Source: Blautia sp. OF03-15BH (GTDB lineage Bacteria; Bacillota; Clostridia; Lachnospirales; Lachnospiraceae). From it: a DNA stretch of 64,000 nucleotides. Made by a program: the position numbers and the translations under genes. Under the pieces are notes generated by a model. It did no database searches, was not told the DNA's origin, and was given only the letters and a program-made list of their open reading frames with translations. Location: positions 310,001 to 374,000 of the forward strand of contig NZ_QSCM01000001.1 of NCBI RefSeq assembly GCF_003463065.1, in the 5' to 3' direction. Position 1 is the first letter of the stretch; the number at the start of each line of letters is the position of its first letter. Below, piece after piece: positions 31,584-39,436 of the stretch.

Positions 31584-32978
31584 TCATGCTTCTCCTTCAC
31601 TTCCATCCATCCGCTCTGCGATGGTTCTCGCCACATAGACGCCGCTGGCGGAGGCATGGGACAGGGAATGGGTCACGCCGCTTCCGTCACCGATGATGTA
31701 CAGACCCGGATAGATGCTCTCCAGATGTTCGTCCAGAGAAACCTCCATATTGTAGAACTTGACTTCCACGCCATAAAGCAGGGTATCGTCATTGGCTGTT
31801 CCCGGAGCGATCTTATCCAGTGCATAGATCATCTCCACGATACCGTCCAGGATCCGTTTCGGCAGTACCAGGCTTAAATCTCCCGGCGTAGCTGCCAGGG
31901 TCGGCGTTACAAGCCCCTCCGCGATCCGTTTCTCATTGCTTCGTCTTCCTCGCTCCAGATCACCGAAACGCTGTACGATAACGCCGCCGCCCAGCATGTT
32001 GGAAAGGCTGGCAATGCTCTCACCGTAGCCGTTGCTGTCCTTGAAGGGCTCAGAGAAATGCTTTGCTACCAGAAGAGCAAAGTTGGTATTCTCTGTCTGC
32101 TTGTCCAGTCCCTCATAGCTGTGACCGTTTACAGTGACAATGCCGTTGGTATTCTCGCTTACCACGATGCCGTGGGGGTTCATACAGAAGGTACGGACAT
32201 TGTCCTCAAACTGATGGGTACGGTAGACGATCTTGCTCTCATAAAGTTCATCGGTCAGGTCAGAGAAAATGACAGCCGGAAGCTCGACACGAACACCAAG
32301 ATCCACACGGTTGGATTTGGTCGGAATCTCCATTTCCCTGCAGACGTTTTCCATCCATTTGCTTCCGCTTCTTCCAACGGAAACAATACATTGATCACAG
32401 TCGAAAGCTTCATCCGCACAGTGGATCCGGTACCCGCTTGCCAGTTTTTCCATTCTCTGCACCGGTTTGTCAAAATAAAATTCCACTTTATCTTTCAGTT
32501 CATTGAAAAGATTCTCCAGAACCACATAGTTGATATCGGTTCCCAAATGGCGTACCGAGGCATTCAGAAGATTCAGACCGTTCTGCATACAGATCTTTTT
32601 AAATCTGGTTCCTGCCGTAGAATAAAGCTTTGTTCCCTCTCCGCCATGGAGCAGATTGATCTCATCCACGTACTTCATCAGTTCGATAGCCGGCTGTTTA
32701 CCGATATGTTCGTACAGAGTGCCGCCGAAATCATTGGTGATGTTGTATTTTCCGTCAGAAAATGCACCAGCTCCCCCAAAACCGCTCATGATGGAACAGC
32801 TCTTACAGTGGATACAGGACTTGATCTTCACACCGTCGATCGGACATTTTCTCTGGTTCAGCATGTGACCGGCCTCGAAGACAGCCACCTTCAGTTCCGG
32901 TTTCTTTTTCATCAGTTCATAAGCCGCAAAAATTCCTCCGGGACCTGCACCGATGATGATAATATCATAAGCTTTCAT
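31584..32978 (-). CDS. FAD-dependent dehydrogenase (COG2509-like)
   Basis: Rossmann-fold flavoprotein of 464 residues. IIIGAGPGGIFAAYEL (about 7-22) binds FAD, and YIIGDGSGVTHSLSHASASG near the C-terminus is the second FAD motif. A cysteine-rich segment (CPIDG, CIHCKSC at about 45-61) follows the first strand, as in the COG2509 group. The reaction is not known for this family. GAGGAGG precedes the ATG. The CobW-type gene follows 34 bp downstream and the two are probably co-transcribed. Confidence 0.85.
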   Translation of the reverse strand: MKAYDIIIIGAGPGGIFAAYELMKKKPELKVAVFEAGHMLNQRKCPIDGVKIKSCIHCKSCSIMSGFGGAGAFSDGKYNITNDFGGTLYEHIGKQPAIELMKYVDEINLLHGGEGTKLYSTAGTRFKKICMQNGLNLLNASVRHLGTDINYVVLENLFNELKDKVEFYFDKPVQRMEKLASGYRIHCADEAFDCDQCIVSVGRSGSKWMENVCREMEIPTKSNRVDLGVRVELPAVIFSDLTDELYESKIVYRTHQFEDNVRTFCMNPHGIVVSENTNGIVTVNGHSYEGLDKQTENTNFALLVAKHFSEPFKDSNGYGESIASLSNMLGGGVIVQRFGDLERGRRSNEKRIAEGLVTPTLAATPGDLSLVLPKRILDGIVEMIYALDKIAPGTANDDTLLYGVEVKFYNMEVSLDEHLESIYPGLYIIGDGSGVTHSLSHASASGVYVARTIAERMDGSEGEA

Positions 32979-33017
32979 AGGCTTCCTCCTCTTTTTGTGT
33001 ACTCTTTTTCTCTTTTG

Positions 33018-33054
33018 ATTATACGAAAATTTCCCCTTGCAAACAAGGGGAAAT
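33018..33054 (-). promoter_or_regulatory. Overlapping terminator and promoter between transferase and flavoprotein genes
   Basis: ATTTCCCCTTG (33029-33039) and CAAGGGGAAAT (33044-33054) form a perfect 11-bp stem with a 4-nt loop, a terminator-like end for the upstream gene. The same stretch gives a minus-strand promoter, TTGTTT (33046-33041), 17 bp, TATAAT (33023-33018), for the flavoprotein gene. Confidence 0.65.
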
Positions 33055-33061
33055 CCGGCTT

Positions 33062-34552
33062 TTACGATTTGTTTTTTCCATACAGGAAATGCTTGTTATA
33101 GTAGTTATTTGTCTGTTTGATCTGCTCCGCCAGTTCTTCCGTTCCCATGGATTCACAAAGCGTTGCTTCTTCTGAAAAAAGATTGGTTCCCAGCCCCAGC
33201 CGGTTGCCCGGAATCTCCACACCAAGAGCTGCCAGTGTCGTCGGGAACAGATCCAGTGCACAGAAGATCCGGTCGTGCGGATCCGCAGCCTCTGCTGCCG
33301 GATGGACGATAACGTTGTAATCGGTCCGGTGAAAATCTTCCTCTACAGAATCCGAGTAAGCCGCATCCATCGTCAGATGATCCCCGCAGAGAACGACCGT
33401 GGTATTGTCCGCAAAGGGCTGCTCCTTAATCCATTTCACAAAATCAGAAAGCTGTCTGTCCGAGCAGGAAATTACGTTATAATAGGGATTTTCATACGTA
33501 TCCTCACAGAGTTCACAGGTATAGCCCTCCACACAATGAGTGTCCATGGTTGCCATGGTCAGATTGAAGGGTTCCCCTGTCTCATACAGCCGGTTCAGTT
33601 CTTCCTTTGCAAACGCAAAAAGCTTTTCATCCTCAAACCCCCACCACTCATAATAATCCTCCGGTATCCAGCCGTTTTCTTTTGCATAGGTATAATCCCG
33701 GATCGCATAATCTCCATGCTGCTGAAAGTAGTGATCTGTTCCTGCAAAAGCCGCCTCCGAACCGATCAGAAGTTCCTGTTGATAGCCTTCTTTTTCCAGA
33801 ATCTGTCCAAGCGTCGTAACTCCCGGAAGAAAGGTCTCATACATATTATAATCATTGCGGGCCAGAGGGATGGAAAGCGGGATCCCACTGGTCTGTGCTA
33901 CCATGGAAGCCATCGTCCAGCTGCAGTTCGCCATCTCGGTCATCCCGTAACCTTCCGGCTCTGAAAAATACGTACTTCCCTTTTCCCGCTGAAGCGTTGT
34001 CAGATTCGGAAGCAGATTTTCCTCCTGAAATCCGCCGTACTCTCTGGAAGCAAAGGTCTGCTCAAAGGATTCCAGGAAAATATAGACCAGATTCCTTTTT
34101 TTCTCCGGAAAAGTCAGTTCTACCGTGTTGGGATCAACGTAATACGTTTCATAAAGCTTTGATGCATGCGTCTGTGCATAAAGATAAGACGGAATGTCAA
34201 ACCGCCAGATTCCATATCCGGCAGAAGCCAGAAGACAAAGGGCGGAAAACACCAGAAGATGTTTCCGAAGTCCCGTCAGAATCCGAAATTTAAAAATCCT
34301 CTCCGGTTTTCTTAAAAGAAGCCAGAGCAGAAGTCCCGTCACTGCACAGGGCGGAACTGCATACAAGAGATAATTCCAGACGATATCCGAATTGGTTCCG
34401 GTCATGGGAACCCGCATCTGGAAGATCAGTTTATCCATTGTCAGGTCGGCAAAGTAATTTTCCATCCAGACAAAAGAAGCACTCATCCATACGGCCAGTA
34501 AAAGCAGAATGACTGCCGCTTTTTTCGTATTTTTATGTTTTTGTCTTTTCAA
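33062..34552 (-). CDS. LTA synthase/MdoB-like sulfatase-fold membrane transferase
   Basis: Membrane enzyme of the alkaline-phosphatase superfamily that moves phosphoglycerol- or phosphoethanolamine-type groups onto envelope polymers (family knowledge). About three N-terminal helices precede an extracellular domain with VYIFLESFEQTF, GYGMTEMANCSWTMASM (probable nucleophile Thr in SWTMAS) and VVLCGDHLTMD (metal ligands). The start is set at TTG 34552 because GGGGGAGA lies 5 nt before it. An ATG at 34609 would overlap the GreA-type gene by 32 bp. It has 496 residues, somewhat shorter than typical LtaS. The acceptor is unknown. Confidence 0.83.
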   Translation of the reverse strand: MKRQKHKNTKKAAVILLLLAVWMSASFVWMENYFADLTMDKLIFQMRVPMTGTNSDIVWNYLLYAVPPCAVTGLLLWLLLRKPERIFKFRILTGLRKHLLVFSALCLLASAGYGIWRFDIPSYLYAQTHASKLYETYYVDPNTVELTFPEKKRNLVYIFLESFEQTFASREYGGFQEENLLPNLTTLQREKGSTYFSEPEGYGMTEMANCSWTMASMVAQTSGIPLSIPLARNDYNMYETFLPGVTTLGQILEKEGYQQELLIGSEAAFAGTDHYFQQHGDYAIRDYTYAKENGWIPEDYYEWWGFEDEKLFAFAKEELNRLYETGEPFNLTMATMDTHCVEGYTCELCEDTYENPYYNVISCSDRQLSDFVKWIKEQPFADNTTVVLCGDHLTMDAAYSDSVEEDFHRTDYNVIVHPAAEAADPHDRIFCALDLFPTTLAALGVEIPGNRLGLGTNLFSEEATLCESMGTEELAEQIKQTNNYYNKHFLYGKNKS

Positions 34553-34577
34553 TGTTATCTTCCCCCTGAATCCCGGA

Positions 34578-35084
34578 TCAGAATCCGCGGATCGCATCGG
34601 AACCGTCATCCTCTGTATTTTCGATGGAGCGGATTACTACATAATACGTATAAGAATCACTGACCTTCACAGCTACCCGATCTCCTACTTTATGCCCAAG
34701 AATGGCTTTTCCAAGCGGAGATTCCGTACTGATCCTGCCGGAAAGGGAATTTCCCCTGATAGAAGTGACCAGCTTATAGGTCTCTGTTTCATCATCCTCT
34801 TCCATATAGAGCTGAACGGTATTATTCAGTCCCACCTCATCTTCCCTGGAGTTATCCGTAATGATCTCTGCATTTTTGATCATCCTTTCCAGGTAACGGA
34901 TACGGCTCTCATTCTTATTTTTGTCCCTTTTTGCTGCATAATATTCAAAGTTTTCACTCAGATCCCCCTGAGCTCTGGCTTCTTTCACTGCCTCAATGGC
35001 TTCTTTTCTCACCACAAGTTTTCGATGATCGATCTCTTCCTGAAGGCGTTCCACATCTTTCTTCGTCAATTTTTCGTGATACAT
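34578..35084 (-). CDS. GreA/GreB-family transcription factor
   Basis: Secondary-channel factor that rescues backtracked RNA polymerase. Residues 1-75 form the coiled coil (LTKKDVERLQEEIDHRKLVV ... GDLSENFEYYAAK), and GDLSEN.EY is the family hallmark. A C-terminal FKBP-like domain with SPLGKAILGHKVGDRV follows. It has 168 residues. AGGAG precedes the ATG at 35084. The acidic tip is replaced by ...AKRDKNKNESRI, so it may be a GreA paralogue rather than the main GreA. Confidence 0.88.
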   Translation of the reverse strand: MYHEKLTKKDVERLQEEIDHRKLVVRKEAIEAVKEARAQGDLSENFEYYAAKRDKNKNESRIRYLERMIKNAEIITDNSREDEVGLNNTVQLYMEEDDETETYKLVTSIRGNSLSGRISTESPLGKAILGHKVGDRVAVKVSDSYTYYVVIRSIENTEDDGSDAIRGF

Positions 35085-35219
35085 GCTATTTCTCCTCTCA
35101 CATGCTTGCAGATATCGTACTCCGATATCTGTCCGAAGTCTTATTCTACCACTGGAAACAGAAATTGACAACAAAAGAGGCTGACGGAAAATCTTAAAAA
35201 TATCTGAACAGGAAGATAC

Positions 35220-35248
35220 TTGCCCGACAACCCAAAATTGATTATACT
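35220..35248 (+). promoter_or_regulatory. Sigma-A promoter for the EEP-family gene
   Basis: TTGCCC (35220-35225), 17 bp, TATACT (35243-35248), about 30 bp before the ATG. It points away from the divergent GreA-type gene. Confidence 0.6.
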
Positions 35249-35279
35249 GTAGACAAGAAAAAATCTGGAGGTTTTATCT

Positions 35280-36413
35280 ATGCATCAAAAGAAAAAGAGC
35301 AAAAAACATGGCATCGGCTGGACATTACTGAAGATCTGTGCCGGAATTGCCGGAACTCTGGTCGTTGTACTTGGGATTTATATCATTTACCTTTTTGCAA
35401 GCTACCACAGGATTGAAGATAACCTGGAGCTGACAGTGGAAAAGCCCTCCGGAGCAGCTACGGATCATCCGGAAAACACAGAAAAACAGCTGCAGACCGG
35501 AAAAGAATATTCCGCACTGACCTACAACATCGGCTTTGGAGCCTATACGCCGGATTTCAGCTTTTTCATGGATGGCGGAAAATCTTCCTGGGCAAAGAGC
35601 AAAGAAAGTGTACTGGAAATCATTCAGGGTGCCGGAGCACTGGCTGCTTCCTATGACCCTGATTTTGCCTTGATTCAGGAGGTGGATCTCGATGCCACCA
35701 GAAGCTATCATGTGAACGAATACGACCTTTTAAAAGAAAGCTTTCCGGACTATGATTCCGTATTTGCCATGAACTACGATTCCGCTTTTCTTTTTTATCC
35801 GTTCACTCAGCCCCACGGACGCAGTCAGGCCGGCTTAAGCCTGTTTTCCCGATATCCGGTCACTTCCTCTCTCCGGCGAAGCTTTCCGGTATCCACTTCC
35901 TTCAGCAAATTTTTTGATCTGGACCGCTGCTACAGCATTTCCCGGATCCCGGTGGAGAACGGCAGGGAGCTGGTGATTTTTGAGCTCCACATGTCCGCTT
36001 ACGGAAACAGTGATGCCATCCGTGAAGGTCAGATCAGCATGCTCTGTGAGGATATGAAAACCGAATATGAGGCAGGAAACTATGTGCTTTGCGGCGGAGA
36101 TTTCAACCATGATCTCAAAGCCTCTGAAGACGATTCTTCCACGCATGAATCCTGGGCTTATCCGTTCCCAAGAGAAAGCCTTCCGGAACATTTTACCTTC
36201 TGTCTGGATCTTTTATCCGAAAAAGAAAAAGCGGATCTCTGGGACAGTGCCCGGAATGCCGATATGGAATATGTGCCAGGTGTAACCTACACCGTTACCC
36301 TCGATGGCTTCATCATCTCCGACAACCTGGAGTGTCTTTCCTATGAAAACATCAATACCGGTTATTCCTGCTCCGACCATGATCCGGTATATCTGAAATT
36401 TAAACTGAAATAA
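35280..36413 (+). CDS. Membrane-anchored endonuclease/exonuclease/phosphatase-family protein
   Basis: A 377-residue protein with one N-terminal helix (about 15-41) that places the catalytic domain outside the cell. EEP-fold motifs are LTYNIGFGAY, LIQEVDLDA (metal-binding glutamate), ELHMSAYGN, CGGDFNHDL and CSDHDPVYLKF (catalytic histidine). The fold covers nucleases, sphingomyelinases and phosphoinositide phosphatases. An anchored extracellular form suggests a phospholipid or nucleic-acid substrate. TGGAGG precedes the ATG. It is monocistronic. Confidence 0.85.
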   Translation: MHQKKKSKKHGIGWTLLKICAGIAGTLVVVLGIYIIYLFASYHRIEDNLELTVEKPSGAATDHPENTEKQLQTGKEYSALTYNIGFGAYTPDFSFFMDGGKSSWAKSKESVLEIIQGAGALAASYDPDFALIQEVDLDATRSYHVNEYDLLKESFPDYDSVFAMNYDSAFLFYPFTQPHGRSQAGLSLFSRYPVTSSLRRSFPVSTSFSKFFDLDRCYSISRIPVENGRELVIFELHMSAYGNSDAIREGQISMLCEDMKTEYEAGNYVLCGGDFNHDLKASEDDSSTHESWAYPFPRESLPEHFTFCLDLLSEKEKADLWDSARNADMEYVPGVTYTVTLDGFIISDNLECLSYENINTGYSCSDHDPVYLKFKLK

Positions 36414-36484
36414 GAATCCTGCCCGGAAAGTTTTTTGTTTTTATTTCAGAATGATGGCAACGCTTATGAATCTCAGGCAAAAAT

Positions 36485-36506
36485 TGCGAATGTCCGCTTT
36501 AGAATC
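36485..36506. repeat. Short dyad repeat, right half only (family copy 5)
   Basis: The 22 bp at 36485-36506 (TTGCGAATGTCCGCTTTA then GAAT) match the loop and right arm of the 6984-7016 copy at 21 of 22 positions. The left arm is lost. It lies after the EEP gene, next to a terminator. Confidence 0.65.
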
Positions 36507-36510
36507 GCTA

Positions 36511-36555
36511 AAAAATGCAGCTCATGTGAATTTCACACATGAGCTGTATTTTTTA
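36511..36555. terminator. Bidirectional terminator between convergent genes
   Basis: CAGCTCATGTG (36519-36529) pairs with CACATGAGCTG (36537-36547), flanked by A6 and T6 runs. It serves both the plus-strand EEP gene and the minus-strand symporter, whose TAA stop lies in the T run. Confidence 0.92.
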
Positions 36556-37926
36556 CATCGATATCCATCCAAAAGCGTTTGCGACAGAACTGATCAGAAT
36601 AATAGCTGCAAAAACCGGGCATAAGTAGCGGATCATGAAAGCAAAGATCTTCTTTCTCCGGAAAGTACCATTCTCAAGAAGCACCTCTTCTTCAATTCTC
36701 TTTGTCCCCACTACTCTGGACACCAGGATACAGGTTGCGATCGCCGCAATGGGCATCATGACGGAGTTCGTCAGGAAATCAAAGAAATCCAGAAACTGCA
36801 TGCCAAGGATCTTTACCCCATCCAGAGGACCATAGCCCAGAGAAGACAGGGAACCCAGAACCACCATGATCACTCCCACGATAAGAGCAGATTTTTTCCG
36901 GCTCCAGCCCAGTTCATCCTGGAATGTAGAGACGGCACTCTCCGTCAGTGCAATCGAGCTTGTAAGCGCCGCACAGAGGACCAGAAGGAAAAACAGGATC
37001 CCGACGAAAGTTCCAAGACCCATACTTGCAAAAACCTTCGGGATCGTGATGAACATAAGGGAAGGACCTGCCTTCAGACTTTCCGCATCACCACCGGAAA
37101 ATGCAAACACGGCAGGAATGATCATCAGACCTGCCATAATGGCAATGGCCGTATCAAAGATCTCTACATTTTGTGTCGATCCCTCAATGGAAATATCTTT
37201 TTTCATATAAGAACCGAATGTAATCAAAATTCCCATGGCAATGGAGAGCGAATAAAACATCTGTCCCATAGCAGTCACAACTGTCATCCATGAAAAATTC
37301 TTCACATTGGGAATCAGGAAATATTTTACACCTTCCAGTGCCCCCGGTCTTGTCATGGAAAAAACAGCAATGATCACAGAAAGAACCACCAGAACAGGCA
37401 TCATACACTTTGACACCCGCTCCACTCCGTTTCTGACTCCGGCATAAATGATCCCTATCGTCAGCAGGGTAAAGATCAGAAAACAGATTTCTGTGGCTGC
37501 TCCATCAGAAATAAAGCCTGAAAAATAACCATCCGCTGCCAGGCCTGCCCCCTGACCTGTAAGGTAACTGAACAGATATTTGATCACCCATCCGCCGATC
37601 ACAGAATAGTAGGGAACGATCAGCACCGGAATAATGGCGTTGATCCAGCCGCCGAAAGACAGCCACTTCGATTTTCCAAAAGAAGCATATGCTCCCACCG
37701 GGCTTTTTCTGGTCATACGTCCCAGCGTCGTTTCTGCCATGATCATGGTATATCCAAAGGTAAGGGCCAGTATAATATAGACCAGCAGGAAAATTCCTCC
37801 GCCGTATTTTGCCGCCAGATAAGGGAAGCGCCAGATATTTCCCAGTCCGACCGAAGCTCCGGCTGCTGACAGCACAAATCCCAGTTTTCCTGAAAAAGTA
37901 CTTCGTTTATTATGATGTGTATCCAT
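36553..37926 (-). CDS. Sodium-dependent symporter of the NSS (SNF) family
   Basis: Neurotransmitter:sodium symporter-type membrane protein of 457 residues, which couples sodium entry to uptake of an amino acid. The family start GFVLSAAGASVGLGNIWRFP (about 16-35) contains the sodium and substrate site in helix 1, followed by YLAAKYGGGIFLLVY. Some 11-12 helices are predicted. GGGAG precedes the ATG. It follows thyX by 23 bp in the same direction. The substrate (tryptophan, tyrosine, leucine or other) is not evident. Confidence 0.92.
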   Translation of the reverse strand: MDTHHNKRSTFSGKLGFVLSAAGASVGLGNIWRFPYLAAKYGGGIFLLVYIILALTFGYTMIMAETTLGRMTRKSPVGAYASFGKSKWLSFGGWINAIIPVLIVPYYSVIGGWVIKYLFSYLTGQGAGLAADGYFSGFISDGAATEICFLIFTLLTIGIIYAGVRNGVERVSKCMMPVLVVLSVIIAVFSMTRPGALEGVKYFLIPNVKNFSWMTVVTAMGQMFYSLSIAMGILITFGSYMKKDISIEGSTQNVEIFDTAIAIMAGLMIIPAVFAFSGGDAESLKAGPSLMFITIPKVFASMGLGTFVGILFFLLVLCAALTSSIALTESAVSTFQDELGWSRKKSALIVGVIMVVLGSLSSLGYGPLDGVKILGMQFLDFFDFLTNSVMMPIAAIATCILVSRVVGTKRIEEEVLLENGTFRRKKIFAFMIRYLCPVFAAIILISSVANAFGWISM

Positions 37927-37949
37927 AGATTTTCTCCCGTTTTTATCTT

Positions 37950-38597
37950 TTATTCTGCCGTCAGATCTTCAAAGAACAACGGATATCTCTCCTGGAACTC
38001 TTTGAGGATCAAACGGGTGATCTCACGGATCTGGGGATGCGCAGCCTTGGCACCGCGAAGACGGATGAAATGTCTCCATTCCCGGAGATCCATTGTCATA
38101 ACGATCTCTGTTTTCAGAGAGTTCGGAAGGATGCTTCTGGCCTCTTCAGCCCGGGCTCCCAGTTCCAGCATCCTGAAGTAATATTTTTCTGCGGATTCCA
38201 TAGCTTCCTGCCAGAGCAGATATTTCTGACGGTCTTCCTCTTTATTCAAGTCATAGGCAAAACCGTTTGCAAGATCGATACAGGAAATCTGATTTTCAAA
38301 TTTATCCTTTGAATAATTGCAGTAACGGGTACTCTCCTGGCTGTAGCTGGCCAGACGATGACGGACGATCTCATGCGTCACTCCACGGTCGCAGATCACT
38401 TTCACCGTGATCCCTGCATGCTCAATGACGGATTCATGACCTCTTTTCAGAATGTTCCGGATAAAACGCTCTGCGGAACCGTCCTCAATGCTTTCCTCAC
38501 TCTTGTAGCAGACACGTCCTGCTCTCTCCACTCTTTTTAACATTTCCTCGTAAGGCTCTGTGCTGATGATTTCTATGCTTGCCGGTACGATCTTCAT
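37950..38597 (-). CDS. thyX: ThyX, flavin-dependent thymidylate synthase
   Basis: Makes dTMP from dUMP with FAD, NADPH and methylene-tetrahydrofolate. The ThyX signature RHRLASYSQESTRY (RHR followed by the dUMP-activating serine) is at about 85-98. HESVIEHAGITVKV and MDLREWRHFIRLR are further conserved blocks. It has 215 residues, full length. It probably heads a short unit with the NSS symporter. Its use of folate ties in with folC at 53379 only at pathway level. Confidence 0.96.
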   Translation of the reverse strand: MKIVPASIEIISTEPYEEMLKRVERAGRVCYKSEESIEDGSAERFIRNILKRGHESVIEHAGITVKVICDRGVTHEIVRHRLASYSQESTRYCNYSKDKFENQISCIDLANGFAYDLNKEEDRQKYLLWQEAMESAEKYYFRMLELGARAEEARSILPNSLKTEIVMTMDLREWRHFIRLRGAKAAHPQIREITRLILKEFQERYPLFFEDLTAE

Positions 38598-38878
38598 CCT
38601 TGGTTCGCTCCTCTCTTATCTTTTCCTGCCTATTCTGGCAGACCCTTTTCGTCTGACAGCTGTTCGCAGGTTTTCTTTTCGGGATTTTGACAGATTCATG
38701 CCAAAACATCTCTCAGGACCGTGGCCCTGAATAGTTACTTCAGACAGCTTGTCCGCTTCTCTCTGTAAGTATTTCCGCATGTTCTTTTTTCATGCGGTAT
38801 CGGAACTATGTTACCACAGATCGTACGGTCACGCAATGTTTAGTTACCAGAGGCTTCATAGGCCGTTTTATCCTGTGA
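38598..38878. other. Intergenic region before thyX
   Basis: About 280 bp without a gene. One hairpin is visible, CCGCATG (about 38776) with CATGCGG, around a T-rich loop. Ribosome-binding sequence AGGAG precedes thyX. No riboswitch was recognised. Confidence 0.5.
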
Positions 38879-39418
38879 TTACAGCACATACTCCAGCTGC
38901 CGGTCTTTCGGAGCGTTTTTCATGTGTTCTTCATCCGGCTCCTGGGCATCCGTGCAGCCTAACGCCCGGTAAAAGAGCTGGCTTTCGATCGCCGGATTTG
39001 CAGCGATATAAAGCTTCTGTCCGCCCATGGCCAGAGCCCAGCCGGCAGCCAGATGAAAGAGCCGGGTGCCGATCCCCCGTCCTCTCATATCTCTGGAAAC
39101 ATGAAGGCTGGTAAGATCCCGGTAGGTTCCTGCATAGCCCAGCGGATTCCCGGAAACAGAAGCAAAGCCTTTTACCGCATTTCCTTCAAAAGCACCAAAG
39201 ACCACGCCGCCTTCCCGGATCGTATCCTGAAGACAGGCCAGCAGAAATTCATAATCTTCCTTTGACCATTCCTCCACCAGGGATACCGGCCGTTCTACCC
39301 AGGCATCCCCCTGTTTCTGAAGCTGCCGGTCCACATTCTGCCGGCGCTGGAATTTCCGGAAAAGCTCCAGTTTCAGTTCTTCCATCTCTATCTTTCGATA
39401 TATCAGTGTATCGTCCAT
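38879..39418 (-). CDS. GNAT-family N-acetyltransferase
   Basis: A 179-residue acetyl-CoA-dependent transferase. Motif A is LHVSRDMRGRGIGTRLFHLA (Q/RxxGxG/A as RGRGIG), and KLYIAANPAIESQLFYRALGC is motif B. There is an N-terminal helical extension. It starts 18 bp after the TetM-YacP fusion gene, with AGGGG before the ATG, so both are likely on one transcript. Target unknown; several GNAT enzymes in such positions act on ribosomal or translation factors or on small toxins, which is only a possibility here. Confidence 0.85.
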   Translation of the reverse strand: MDDTLIYRKIEMEELKLELFRKFQRRQNVDRQLQKQGDAWVERPVSLVEEWSKEDYEFLLACLQDTIREGGVVFGAFEGNAVKGFASVSGNPLGYAGTYRDLTSLHVSRDMRGRGIGTRLFHLAAGWALAMGGQKLYIAANPAIESQLFYRALGCTDAQEPDEEHMKNAPKDRQLEYVL

Positions 39419-39436
39419 TGTTTTTCCCCTTTTTGA